Source: Chanos chanos (Eukaryota > Chordata > Actinopteri > Gonorynchiformes > Chanidae). From it: 64,000 nucleotides of DNA. The stretch spans positions 20,959,484 to 21,023,483 of the forward strand of contig NC_044503.1 of the NCBI RefSeq assembly GCF_902362185.1, written 5' to 3'. Position numbers and translations under genes: made by a program. The notes under the pieces were generated by a model. That model made no database searches, was not told the origin of the DNA, and saw only the letters and a program-made list of their open reading frames with translations. Shown here one piece after another: positions 39,511 to 52,600 of this stretch. Each line of letters opens with the position of its first letter. Position 1 is the stretch's first letter.

Positions 39511-40599
39511 TCTTACAGTTTTTCTCAATTGCTTAGACGCAATTGCTGGAACAATTAACCATTTTCTTAAATCTTCACACACAATTTTAAAAATGCACAC
39601 CCAACAGTACAAACTTCTGGCCCTAATTCAAACTGCCCTTAGACAATGCTCACAAGCTGTCAAAAACACAGACTACATGACTGTTTACTACACACTGGAG
39701 GGATTCATTCAAAACACTGCTGCCAAAGGTTTAGAACAGGTTTTCAGAGAAATAATTTGGAACTTTGTACAATCACAGTTCTGACTACCCAGATAACCCT
39801 TTCAGGAACACTACCCTAATAACTACCTCTTACATTAGTGGATAAGGGGATGCTACTGTATATGCTGTTTGGGTCAAAAACCTGACTTTTGAAATATCAT
39901 ACTGACAAAACATGTAAGGAAGAGGCCATGCATAGTAAAATACACAATTTCCAAAAGCTTAATCTCCAAATGCAGCAAACGTACAGGTTACTCAGCATCA
40001 GTATCAGCGTTATCATCTCGTCTCACGTCTGGGTCATGCCATACAGTTTTTCTCAATTGCTAAGATACATTTTCTGAAACCATTCACCATTTTCTCAAAA
40101 CCACACACATTCTCAAACCGTCATTCTCATCTGTACAACCAGCTAACTTTCCAGTCGAAATCAAACTTTGCTCTCAGACAACAAAGTAATCAAAAACACA
40201 TACTACATGACTGCCTCTTAGACACTAGAGGGATTAATTAAAAAAACACTCTTATCAAAATGTAATTGTTCTTCTGAAATCGGTATTTTGGGAATCTGCA
40301 TTATCACTTCACTTTTTAACATCACTTTTCTGACATAGAGATCACCTGTAAAGGAAGAGACATTCAAAAACAATACTTGTATAGTTTGCAACCTTTGCAA
40401 CGTCACACTGACATTTACTGTATGAAGAGAGAAGACATTTTCCATCCATTCATTTTCAGAAAACCATATGGTATATATGGTGGTACAGAGTGGTACATAG
40501 GGTAAGTAGGGTACAATTTTGGTAAAAAAATTGAAAATTTTCAAAAAATATTCATATATACATAACAAATCTGTAAATCTAATTTCAACTACTCTGCAT

Positions 40600-43172
40600 C
40601 ATCTCTTCTGTGTGGCCGGTTTCGGCCACAAAATTTCATCCACATCACAAAGGATGTTTTCCCTGGCCAGGTGGGAAATATGCCCTGGTATGTCTAATCC
40701 AGGCTTGGGTGGCTTCTATGGGCACATCCCCACAGGCCTCCTCCATGGAAATCAAGAGGTTCTCATGTAGGGGCCTCTGTCATAAACCTTTCACTGCCGT
40801 GCTGAGAAAAAATTCCTCTACTGCATTGAGGAACCGGGAATATGCAGGTAAAAAAAGATTTGTGAATGTGGGGTGGTCATTGAACCAGGCGCGAACCAGA
40901 GCAGCCGATATAAACTAAAGTTATCCCAGATGATAGCGTGCTGGGACTGCTCTGGTCGCCCTGGTTCCCCTTTTGTGCTGAAGTCGTTGGTAAAATAGAC
41001 CTAGGAATTCAAGCAGATGTGCAGTGTTAGATGGACCCAAAGTAGCATGGCAGTAGAGGACCCCTTGATTACTAATTGCAGCACATAGTCACATTGCCTC
41101 CTCTCTGGCCAGGAACCTCCAACAGCATGGTGACCAAGGAACTCTTCCATAGTTATTAGAGCTGTTGGGGAAAGTACCCCCTTTTTCGCGTGTTCGCACT
41201 GTAGGAACGATTTTAGCTCTTTAGTTCTTCTCTTTCTCCTACTTCAGGGCAGTGCAATAGGAACCTTGAGTGATGTAGGTGTACGGCGACTGGTCCAGAC
41301 GTAGGTATTAGGTGATTACAACCGCCATTTTTAAAAAATACGTGTAAAATATAAAGTCTTAGAACGCCTTAAACTTAGTTTTTGATATTCAGGTCTAAAA
41401 ATGTCTTAAAATGTCAGGAATTGTAGGAGGGGAGGCATTAAATTTTATCTGGTGCAGAATGAAAGAGCGTGTCTCTTTTGTCTTCAGTTTTTATTTTTTA
41501 TTTTACCGGTATTTTATATCCCACAACAATGGCCATTTCCGCAACGTCCAATACCTATTTGTTTGTACGTTAAAGAGGTAGCGTACCCTCTGCCTTGATA
41601 GGTGCTTGTGTGGCTGTGATCCGCATTCTAGCCTAGAAAAAGAACGTGTTTATCCACTTCACGATTTGGGGCTGCAGCGGGAAAAACAAAAACACGACGC
41701 TGCGAGCAAGCGTCAGGCACAAGAGCTATGCTAGCACCCGAAAGTACTATGTCCATCGAATCGTTCACTGCTACCGTGGTAGTTAAATACAGGAGGACAT
41801 TTTTTTCCATTGGACTGGGTCTGTCGCCATCTAGTTTTATTTTCGTTAATGAGAAGGCACTTATGTTATCTAATGTGCACCGAATATTTCTGTCATTCAA
41901 ATTCAATAAAACTCATTAACTGTGTATACTGTAGTAGTTTGTTGATTTCTTTTGCCACAGTAATGGTATTATTTTTTCCTTTTAGAGGTATTTAAAAGGT
42001 CTTAAAAATCATTAAATTTGTACTTGAAAATGTGCAGCTACCCTGGTTAGCTGGGTAAACAACAGCTCTTAGCTTGTCGTTGCTATACCACGGTCAGCTG
42101 GCTTACGTCACTTCAGCGTTCCTACTGGTGGTGCAAACGCAAACAGAAAAAAAGCCCTAGAACGTTTGTAGTTCTAGGGGGTGCTCAACAGGGGGTAGTT
42201 CCCTTCGAATAAGATCCTAGAACTGTTCAGTCTGAAAGCACCTAATGATGTTCCGTCCCCTCCTGTGCCCTGTGAAGTTAAACCCTGCCTCAACAAAGAT
42301 GTACTCATGGGGCTGACGCATTGCATCAAGTTCAAAGATTCTCTATGAAAGTAAAATAAAATATATGTAGATACAGTGATGTAAATACACATAGGCCTAC
42401 AACATTGCCTATACTGCAATGAAAGTTATGCCATGCCTAATGTGAAGAACCACAATGTAAGTTTACTGTAGCAAAGCACATGTATTACACAGCACTACTG
42501 GTAGAGTGGAGAGCCATTGACTAGACCAGAAGAAATTACCCAAAAAGTTGAACTGTACTTACCTGTACATACTGGAAACATTGGTCCTTCACTCTGTCGG
42601 AGTTCCTGTCAAAAGGCACACGGTACAACTGTTTTGTCCGTAGCCTGTCGCGCTGAAGGATACGATCAATAGTCGATATGCTGATGCTATCAACACCCTG
42701 AAACACCACTTGGTCTTCAATTATGCACCTCTGAATTTCCCGCAACCTTATGGCATTATTAGTAATGACCATGTTGACAACTGCAGTTTCTTGCTTATCT
42801 GTCAGTAGTCGATTCCTACCCCCCGCAGATTGCTGCCTTTCAGTTCTGCAAAAATGAAATCACTGACCTATGGTCATCCACTACTGTGGTAAAAACTACA
42901 CTGAGAACAAAGTAGAAATTCAATCTATATGCACTACAACATTATCTGTATGACAGTAACAAGGCAAATTACCTGTTTCCCCTTCTAAAAGTACAGACAA
43001 TGGATGCAACTGTGTAACAGCTTAGGGTTGGTTGCACTAGCTGTCCAGCTTCTCTCATAGTTCTCCCATGTACGAGCACATGATGAGCTAGGGTGGCACA
43101 GATTTCATCTGAGATTACTCGTCTGTGTCATCCTCTCTGTTGTCTTGCAACTTCGTGATTGTTAGGATCCAT
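40600..43172 (-). pseudogene. IS630-like transposase, interrupted and decayed
   Basis: Read on the minus strand, exon 1 (43172-42973) begins MDPNNHEVARQQRG with an early stop. Exon 2 (42845-42563) contains MVITNNAIRLREIQRCI and LRTKQLYRVPFDRNSDRVKD, the DNA-binding half of fish 'IS630 39 kDa-like' proteins. Exon 3 starts at 42342 and holds YIFVEAGFNF and RRGRNII. The usual motif is D-E-A-G-F-N, so the first catalytic Asp is missing here. Coding then stops at an insertion and resumes below 41165 with VPGQRGGNVTMC, ATLGPSNTAHLLEFLG, a frame-shifted AIIWDNFSLYR (second Asp region) and RFLNAVEEFF (the Glu region), ending near SMEEACGDVPIEATQAWIRH. Intron splice sites are consensus. The copy is non-functional. 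Confidence 0.8.
41165..42240. mobile_element. Non-autonomous insertion inside the IS630-like transposase
   Basis: The transposase reading stops at about 42240 and resumes at about 41165. The roughly 1.07 kb between has no transposase homology and has edges rich in 'TAGTTC(T)' and 'CCCCC' words (left: CTTTAGTTCTTC; right: GTAGTTCTAGGGGG). Clear inverted ends and a target duplication could not be fixed by eye, so the boundaries are approximate and the superfamily is open. Confidence 0.5.
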
Positions 43173-43559
43173 TGTTCCAAAGCACATGGACATGCTTCTA
43201 GGCCCTGTTTATAGACCCTGCAGCTCTGATTGGGGTGTTAACAATTTTGAGGCTTAGCGTTTCCACCTGGAGAAAGGTGTGCTCTCTGAGTTTAGATTGT
43301 GATGACTTGAGTTCATTTTATTGACAGCCTGTGTTTGCTGAATGAACATTTAGTGCAATGAACGATTTATTTAGCCACTTTTGTGTAAAGTTTTGCAGAG
43401 AGAGTTTTGAACATTGAAACGTGTGGAAACACGTGAATGGTGTTTACAGTTATGGGAAATGTGTGTGTGTTTTTGGGAATGACATTAAGGGTATAGGTTT
43501 TTGTGCTAAAGGAACCAGTTTTTGTTTTTAAGCAATCAAGAAAAACTGTAATGACAACA

Positions 43560-43592
43560 ACAACAACAATAATAATAATATTGTTGTTGTTG
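43560..43592. repeat. AAC/AAT trinucleotide microsatellite
   Basis: ACA, ATA and then TTG trinucleotide runs lie directly right of the IS630-like element. They mirror (in reverse complement) the microsatellite on its left. Confidence 0.85.
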
Positions 43593-45242
43593 TGAGTGGA
43601 TTATAAAGTTTCCTAAAGTTTCTTAAAGGGGAATGGTTTCAATACTGAAATGACTGGCTTCTGAGGCATGAGACAGAGAAGAAAACATGAATACAAATGC
43701 CACCCCCCTTTTTTACCTACTGTATGTGCCAGGTCAATATCACTGTGAATTGTGAAATACATCTCTTTCAACCATAATTCAGCCACAGTTTTGGCAGAAT
43801 TCACACCACGAGTTTCAGAGTGCCAGCTTGTGAGATAAAAAGGATGTCTTCTCATTAAAATGCTGGCTTGTGCATTTTTGAGGAGGAGGATTTTAAAGAA
43901 CTATGTGGTGTAATGTGAATCTTTGCCTAAATGTTATATGTGAATGCGCTGTGGTATTCAGTAACTTCTGTCTTTCAAATATCATATCAAAATGTTGGCA
44001 GATGATTAATGCAGCTATTTGTGAGGAACTGTGTGTGTGTGTGTGTTTAGTGGAAGCAAATTTGTTGGTGTTAGTGTACTGTCGCCTATGACAACAGGTG
44101 TGGCTGCCACAATAACTTCTTTTATTTACATGTCTCTCTGTTACAACCAGTCACAGGTAAGGTACACATGTAAAGCCTAAACTACACTCTTTGGACTGCA
44201 GGCAACGCAGCACATGTACTCTGTCTCTCGTTTCTTCTCTTCCCTTTTTTTTGTCTCTCACTCTGTCCATCTCCTATACTCCTTGGACCGTGTAGAAGAG
44301 TCAGGTCTCAAAGCTCTTATCAGTTACACCAGTTTGGTCTTGCTCTATTATGGACTGGTCTACTGTGTACAGAGTTTCCCCGGGCAACCAACCATACAGC
44401 TCTGAGTCTGCCTTCTATCTTCAAACATTTGGTGAGTCTTCTGTGTTCGCTGTCCAAGACCTTTAAGAACTAAGTAATGGCTCTTAAAGGTTTATATATA
44501 TAATGTTTATGTGAAAGGGCAGATGTCTTGGCAGATGGATCTGGGCAGCCTTAAGACAGTCCTCTTCTGAAATCTTCTCAGTAACCCTTTATTTTCTCTA
44601 AATCACTTCACAAAATGCAATGCACAACAAGTGTCTATGTATGCTGCTTATTTGTGTATTGACTCTTGGAGTGTGTGCTTAACATGCACTGGATTATCTG
44701 CATGCTACTCTTTTATACCCTGCCTTATAAAATATGTAGAGAAATAAACATTTAACCTGTTTAAACAGTTTTCAGAGTGTTGTGCACCTCAGGTAAGAGC
44801 ATTTAGGCACAGTGTGGAATTATTTGAGGTGTCAGGAAGACAGAAATAACAACCCCCCCCCCCCCCCCCCCCCCAACCCCTGGATGTCTGAATCATTCAT
44901 ATCAGTGTCACTGAAGTTCTCTCTTGTCTTCAAAGGGTACACTCATCAATAATGTAGTGTTTACTCTCAAGATCATGATTAATACAGGAGTGTAATGGGA
45001 TTGGTTGGGAAGGGGTGGGGTTAGACAAGGTGGGATGGGTCCACGTCATTTTACTCACAAATTTGTTTTGCTCATTCAAAAATTCTGTTTGAAACAGACA
45101 CTCATTACTTTTAATTATTTGTGACTGCTTCAAGGAAAAATGTCAATCAAGGACTAGAGTTGCAAAATGGATGCTTGGAAGGTTAAATAATTGACCTTCA
45201 GTTCAGAGGGTAACATTCATGCAAACTAAGGGTTATGTTAGA
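43593..45242. other. Spacer with poly-C run
   Basis: No exon was recognised. A (GT)n stretch lies near 44030-44046, and a homopolymer of about 22 C is at 44853-44874. Confidence 0.45.
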
Positions 45243-46350
45243 ATTCAAGTTTCAAGTTTCAAGTTTATTTAGAGCCCAATATCACTGTTTACAGTCTCAA
45301 AGGGCTTTACAGGCCACAACAATCAAAATCAAAACAGGACGGCACCCCCTGACTTAATCCTCATGTCGGGCAAGAAAAAACTCCCCAAAAACCCAAAAGG
45401 GAAATGGGAAAATAGGAGAAATCTTGAGAAGGACCACAGAGAGAGGAGACCCCTCCTTGGCCAGACAGGTATGCAATAGGTGCCGACCCACTGGGCAGTT
45501 AAAATTGCAAGTAAATTGGAGCATGAACAAAGGGGATGGCAATGCTGACAGGAGGCTGACAGGGGGATGAAAGATGATAACACCAGGATGGATCAGTCCA
45601 GAGGGCGGGAGGAGTCAGGATCACTGGTATCTCAGGAGTAGCATGTGTGGCGAGTAGCATGTGTGGCTCGACAGAGAGAGAGAGAGAGAGAGAGACATTA
45701 TTAGATGTTCATTTCCACATAATGGTTAAGGGAAAATATACATCGTGTGCCGAGTGCAGGCAGAGACTCCAGCAAGACTAGCTATTACAGCATAGTTAAA
45801 AGCTAGAAGGTAATACGGACATGATGGCACTCTGGGACACAAGGCGGCCACCCACTCCACTGTCAGCAAACCTTAGTGAACATGTTAGAGTGGGGGGGCG
45901 ACAGCATCCAAACATCCCAGTTCACCAAACATTCTATGCCCGAGAATGCTCCAGATCCGCTCCTTTGCCTAGTAAAGAGCTGTTAGCAAAAGGCTTGGCT
46001 AAACAGGTAAGTTTTCAGCCTTGACTTAAACATAGAGACTGTGTCTGAGTCTCGAATATTAATTGGTTCCATAACTGTGGGGCTCTGTACGAGAAGGCTC
46101 TGCCCCCTGCTGTAGCCATCACAACTCGAGGTACCAACAAACAGCCTGCACCTTTTGATCTAAGTAGGTGTGGTGGATCTTAAAAGACGAGGAGTTTGCG
46201 CAGGTACTGTGGCGCAAGACAATTTAGTGCTCTATAGGTTAATAGTAAGATTTTATAATCAATACGAGATTCAATCAACAGGATCAAGTATACATGCTAA
46301 ATGTGTCAAATGTTTGATCTCAGGCTGTGACAATAGATACAGACTGAAGG
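45243..46350 (-). repeat. Teleost interspersed repeat, long copy (same family as 15.78 kb)
   Basis: In reverse complement it ends CTTTGAGACTGTAAACAGTG and TATTGGGCTCTAAATAAACT with (CTTGAAA)n, matching the copy at 15780-16170. Its inner part contains GGTTCCATAACTGTGGGGCT and CTGCACCTTTTGATCTAAGT, words I recognise from a very common fish repeat. The outer limit is approximate, and a (GA)n run sits at about 45668-45693. The class is not certain; a LINE-related tail is suggested by the terminal repeats. Confidence 0.6.
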
Positions 46351-49288
46351 TAACATAGATTCACCAGATTCACTAGATTCACTGTTTCACGTAGATATCT
46401 TTATGCAGACTGTTTATGGTGAACGTGCTATTTTATCCTGTACCCTTCCCATCGTTCCATGCAAAGCAAATCAGATTGTAAGCAGGCGTTCAATTCCTAT
46501 TGAACTATTTTGTCCTCTTTAAAGGAGTTTTTCTGTGACGTATTAATGTCTCAAACTTTATTACACTGTTGCATGCTTCCTCATCGGCCATAAGCTACAG
46601 CACTTTGTCTGAGTGGATGACTGTGTGGGTGTAATCTACACAACAGCTGATCCACTCTACCGTATACACTGATCCAGACTGCAGCATTTAGACTATGGCT
46701 CAACAACACACAACACATCTAGCTTTAGAAGTACTTGTTTAATGCTTAAAAAGCACTTAGAAAGGCTCTAAAACAGTTGTTTCAATAAAACAGACATATT
46801 TTCTGTGGGATTTCTTGATATTACAGGACAAATTCACAAATGTTTGCTTCTAGACCCTTAATAATTCATAGCTGGGTGTTGGTTAGTACTTTAAACAGTT
46901 TTTAGATCCAAAAATGCTCATTAACTCATGATCTTCCCCCTGCTTTGCATTCACTCCGCCCCCTCACGCCCTCCTACAGAAATCCAATTAAATATTACAT
47001 CCAATCCAATATACTTTGTAGGTGCATCACCATCCACCAATTATGCAAGTGTATGATGTCTTCTTATCAACTTCTTTCCACAGAAGCCCTCCTCCTCCCC
47101 TCCCCCCATAGCTTCCCGCAGATTCCCAGTTAAATGTTACATTCAATCTAATATACTTTATCGATGTATTCCAATGCAGTAATTATATGTATGTATGATG
47201 TGCTCTTCCTTGTCCTGTAAGAATGATGGGGCTTTGCACTATGCCAGATTCTTTGTTTACTTCTGCAGTGATGTTCAGTAAAGACTGATTCAGTAGACTC
47301 TAATTCTACTTATGGCAAATACAAAATTAGAAGTGTTCAGTCATGAGCAGATTAAACACTATACGCAAGTCATTCTTTTCCAAAATGTCGGACATTTGGC
47401 TTTTTTTTTTTTTTGGAAATTACATGTTGAATGCTGAGACATCAACATCTGTTAATGGAACTGGTAAATCTTTGAGTGCATTTTAGGTCTCTTTGGGGAA
47501 AATGAACACATAAATAAACAACAAAACTGCATGTTATTGACCAAAAAAACCAAGACCAAAACAAAACAAAAAAATGTCTACGCAACAAACCAAAGTGCAG
47601 CTAAAAGCCAGAAATGGCCCAAAAGTGTAAATGAGTGAACCTCCCCTCTAAATCAATTTAAAACAAAGTGTCAGCAGCCCAATGACAATCTTCAGAGCCT
47701 CTCAGACATCCACTGGGCTAAATTACCCTTTGTACTGTGAGCTTCAATACTTTCTCTTAATGAGAGGTCCTCCAGAAGACTTTTTTGAGAACTTGCATCT
47801 GCGCTAACTGCTTTTCAGACGTTTTGCTCCCCCCGTGCTTGGACTTTATTAGTGCATCACCAGACAGAGATCCTTACTTGCTGGTGGATGTTGCCAAGAG
47901 AAACACTGTACAACTAAAAGCCCCGACAAGCCCAACAGCATAGTTTAAAGATTACACAGCCTGCTTTCCCAAGACTGACAGAACAGCCTTAATGAACAGG
48001 AAAGGGAGCAAAGCTGAGAAGGGATGAGGAGGAAACAAAAAGAGAAAAAGAAAAAAGGGATCAGTGTAAGAGCATGGTGTAAAGCTTTTTTGAGTCTTCC
48101 TAATGCATGTCAGAGTGATTTTTTTTTCCTGGGGGATTTGTTTGAGAATTGTTTGCATTGCTCTTGTGAATGAAACTGAGATAGAAAGGTAAGCAACACA
48201 TACACTTTTGAGTTAGTATCTTTGAATAATAGATCCTGCAGCCTCTGATACAAATCTAACTGAGATATTGTAAGAACAGTTCTTTAACCTGACTGTCAAA
48301 AGGGCTGTATTATCAGGACTCTGATGTAACCCCCTAGATAAGCCACCTCTACACGAGTCTTTGAGAATAAATTTAGTTTATTTAAACAAAGTTTTGTGAA
48401 ATACAAAAGACATATCTTACTTCACCACATCAAATGGGTGGTTTTGATTAGGGGGAAAAAGGGAGGCATTAGCATAGTCAACCATTTTTTAAAAAAGGTG
48501 TTCACTTGTTAACTTTTCAGTTTTAATCTTTTTTTTCCCCTTACTTTATCAACCACAGTCTGTCTCTCAAATATTCCTGCCCTCCTTAGCATGTGTATCT
48601 GTGAAAGCTTGAAATGGAGTCATGTACAAATGACTAGGGAAAAATCTTTGAGTTTCAGTTAAGGATAGTTGCATAGCTCCTGGAGGAGAAGAATTTGCAT
48701 ATACTTTATCCAAGGTATCTTAGCTGCAAGGTCACCTCAATAAAAGAGTTTCAGCAGCATGTATGGTAATGCAGTTGCATTCCAACTGGAAGGCCAGCTT
48801 CAGTTTGCTGTAAAGTCTCTTTATTTTTCCTTTCCCTTTTAAATTCACTTGTAGAAAATGACCAGCCTCTAAGGTGAATGTGATCTCTCCTCCCTGAAGT
48901 GGGTGAACTGATTCTAGTTTTGTAGTGAAACCTGACTGGGTGAAACTGAAAAAAAAATCCTATGAAAATCAAGTATTGGGGTTCTTTGATCCCCATGCCT
49001 TATCTAAATATCTCAGCTCTCAGCTGTAGACAGAAGCTCCTTTTCTCTGTCTCCTCCAACAGCTCCTTTGCTGATTTATCAGTGTTGGGCCAGTAACTCC
49101 TACATCTCAGAAGAGGTGGTGTATTGTTGGTGTGCTCACATAGTCTCTGTATTTGAGATCGCTTCTGCTCCACTCCAACTGTAAATGATCTGTCAACCTC
49201 TCTCCTGTTGTATGAGGCCTTTGTGGTCTTTAGGCTTTTCTGGCCAGTAGCAAAAGAAGCAGCTTTTTAGGATGTTTTTACATGTAGT
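46351..49288. other. Spacer with a two-copy local duplication
   Basis: No gene was recognised. Two diverged copies of a roughly 90-base segment start at 46979 and 47121 (shared: TTAAAT(A/G)TTACAT(C/T)CAATC and AATATACTTT). Confidence 0.45.
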
Positions 49289-49692
49289 TGTCACGTCTCT
49301 AGAAAGAGGCTGGATGCACATGCAGATCAGTTTTCTCTTTATTTAAAGTAGACAAGAATTTCAAAGACTTACAGAGCTCCAGAACAGAATCATGGCAGAC
49401 CAAGAAAATAAATGTGACATGGAAGAAAACTCCAAACAATGCCAGCACAAAGAAACAGGGGAAACCAAGGAGTACTTATATCAAACTAAACAAGGCTAAA
49501 CAAGGTATAACAAACTAAACACAGGTGAGAACAATGACTGAACAAAGACTAAACAGGGCTGAACCAAAAACTGACAGAAGGGGCGGGGGGGGGGACAAGA
49601 GAAAACATTGAAAACAGAACCCAGACCCAACACTAGAGGGAGAACAAACGAAAAAAAGAGGACACAGGAGACAAAGGGCCCAGGGCGTGACA
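49289..49692. mobile_element. Small TIR element (MITE-like), 404 bp
   Basis: The ends are TGTCACG and CGTGACA, an inverted pair. The same five bases, GTAGT, lie just outside each end (49284-49288 and 49693-49697), as expected for a target duplication. The interior is A-rich with repeated ACTAAACA words and has no coding potential. The superfamily is not assigned. Confidence 0.7.
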
Positions 49693-49697
49693 GTAGT

Positions 49698-52600
49698 GTT
49701 CTTGAAATTAAACTAATTTCGTGTTCTTTTAAGTGAATTGTGAAACAGTTCATTTCATATTCATAACTGTCACTTTGACAGATGGCATCACTCGGCCATT
49801 TCAGCTCTGATGAAGAGGGTGTGGTTTTTTGTCAGAGTGGTCGGGGTTCAGTCAGAGCATTCTCACATGTTAGAAAGTTCTAGTGAGTTCTGGTAAGTTT
49901 ACAAAGTTCACAAACACTCTTGGTTTCCTCCAGCCACACAGTACCTCGTCCGACAGACAAGCTGCTTATCTCCCTTTGGTCTTGGATCTGGTCACCAAGA
50001 TCCAACAGCATCTTCCACTGTTTTCCCAGTGATAGCTGCTTTAATGTTGGTCAGTCTTACACTCCCCTTAGCTCCTGACCTGGTTTGACAAATGCTGTAT
50101 TGCAGCCTGCCAGTGTCTCAAACTGTAAGTAGAAGGTATGGGAGCAAAAGTGTGTATGACAGACAGCCCAGATCAGAAAGTAGAGGCATGCTTGTGGGAT
50201 TATTTGCTTAACTAACTGTCCTGTTAATGACACTCCACCGTTTAGTCCAGATTCCCTAATCTATCATATCTTAATGACACTTAACCAGTGACACTTTACT
50301 TTAGTTCAGTTTCCCATGAATTACTGCTCTGATGCTCTATTAACTCTCTCCAATCCCTGTAAACTCAGTGAACTCCATCTTTTTTTCCCTTGTTGCTGGC
50401 TTTTGACTTCTGCTGGAGTTCTTCAACCCCTCCTAGAGCTGCTTATTCTAAATACACAGTATAGCATGTCCATAGAGTTAATGTAAGCTAAAACATGGAA
50501 GGGTTTTTACAAATTTCTCAGATGTTTTGGGTAAATTTGTCCCTCACCAGGGAAATAAGACAACTTTATTGAAACCGTTAATCCTGTTGACTTTTTGTTG
50601 ACTACTGAATGTCTGTGGAAAGCTTTTGGGAAACGCTTAACAGAAATTTGCACAATTCCTGCAACTTTTGCCCTCTGTTTCCCTGCTCTGGCTGTGTATT
50701 TGCATATTTGTGTGTTTCATTCTTTATTCCTAGAATGAAACCATACAGTTTGTGAAATCATTTGACCTCAGTTCAACTTCAACCACATTGTTAAGGGAAA
50801 GCATTTGAAAATGTTTAACTTGGTGACATTTGAGCCACAGAAACTCTTGAAGCTGAGAGCAAGGAGTATTAGAAGTGTTTAAGAAGCATTTTTAACACTC
50901 TGTGTCATCTGGAATATGCAATATTAGTCGCACCATCCATAGAGCGATATTGAATATCTACTTTCAAACTCCCATTTATTGTTAAACCATTTTTTTTATT
51001 GATTCTCCACTTTCCAGACCAAGGCCACTCATGAATACCTAGGGGATATTTGTGAGGATCACTGCAAACAAAGAAAACTTGGGCTCCTATGCTCCATGTT
51101 CTCCGACGGTCACTGTCTCTCTTCTCTCCCTGCATGAGGCTGGCACCAGCTCGTCTCCCTCATTGTTGGTTCAGACAGGCATGGCAGGGTGAAACTCAGA
51201 CAACCATTGTCTTTCCCCAGTCGTGGTGCCGGGGTGTTTAGCCACAGAGCACTAGAAACAGAGCTTTCATATTCACCCCCCAAACATCCCTAGAAAAAAA
51301 AAAATCAGTACCAATTACAATGCTCCAGTTCCTCAGTGGCTGTGGTTGCATTCCTGGTCTGGCCAGCTTTCTTTTCTTTTCTTTTCTTTTCTTTTCTTTT
51401 CTTTTCTTTTCTTTTCTTTTCTTTTCTTTTCTTTTCTTTTCTGCCAAGTCACAGTACTCACCCTTAAATAAGTATAACATGTATTATGTATAGTCATAAT
51501 GTAGGGACTTACAGGGCTCTTGACAGTTGAAATAGTTAGCCAGTTCTTACAATACACATTCAGTATAAGGTCAGTAATAAAAGGCATCCCCTGATGACTG
51601 TGCTTATAGAGGATGGTGACTTCACTTTAGCTCCTTCCTATAAATACAACTTTAATTAATTAGTTAATTAATAATGCACCTAATACATTATCATGATAAA
51701 AAAAAAGAAATACATGATAAAAGCAGTATTGACTTGTTCATGTGCCAGCATGGGTAATCAGTAGTTCCTAATGGAAGATTTACTTACTGTAAGTGTGGCA
51801 GGATTTTCTCCGAAATTCTACTCATAACCAACTGTGATGATTTACTCATAGTTTGGTGTTAAGGGTGCTGCACCAGGGTGCATGATATGAAAGAGTTTTT
51901 ATGTGTTTAGTGTTGTGTGTTTATGTGTTCATATGAATATGCCAGCAACTCTGTAGCAAGACATAACATAGTCAGCCACCATGCTTTGTTAATTCTCCCT
52001 CTCCCTTTCTCTCTCTCCTTCTCCCTTTCTCTATGCACATGAGCAGCCATATCAAGAGTGGTCTTAACAGAAACGCAAATGTGAAAGACAGAACATGAGA
52101 GGAAGTATCTGAAAATGACAGGAATTGTCAAATTGTTATTTGTTGCTTAGTGTTCTCCTTTTTGTAAATATTAGCAGGAGCACACTTTGTTTAAATCTTT
52201 CGATAACATTGCACGCGGCCAAAATTTCTTTACTAATTGACAGGCTTTGTCAGGAAACACCTTTCTGTCTGGACAAGTGCAGTGTAGTTACCAGAACCCA
52301 AAAGTGCATGTCGGGGCATGCAAAACATAATGTCTGCATGTGTGATTAAGGTTCACTGCATGAGAAGTTCACTGTATCGTGAGAGTCTTTCAAAAATATT
52401 TTGGAAGTGTGTTTTGCATTTCTGTTTCCTTGCTTCAGTGGAAATTCAGATTCAGCTGTAGATGTAAAAATGAAAGGGCAGTGGGGTAACCCAGATATGA
52501 GGGGGCATCTGGCAGGGGATGAGAGCAAAGAGTTCAAATTCCGAACATGGAAGTCGCTGGAAGCAAGCAGGCCAAATTTCCCAGTCATGGCTCACTGCTG

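Larger units (their letters stand above)
39516..43548 (-). mobile_element. IS630-like Tc1/mariner-superfamily transposon, with a duplicated left end
   Basis: The right end, in reverse complement, is CAGTTTTTCTTGATTGCTTA and is flanked by TA (43549-43550). Two left ends with CAGTTTTTCTCAATTGCT, each preceded by TA, lie at 39516 and 40044. The roughly 300 bases following each left end are similar but diverged. The core element is thus 40044-43548 (3,505 bp), or 39516-43548 if the outer end is used. Its transposase lies on the minus strand. An unrelated insertion occupies about 41165-42240. Confidence 0.8.

Noticed and set aside
51238-51587. Lysine-glutamate-rich open frames (KRKEK repeats)
   Set aside because: They are produced by the TTTTC microsatellite read on the opposite strand.
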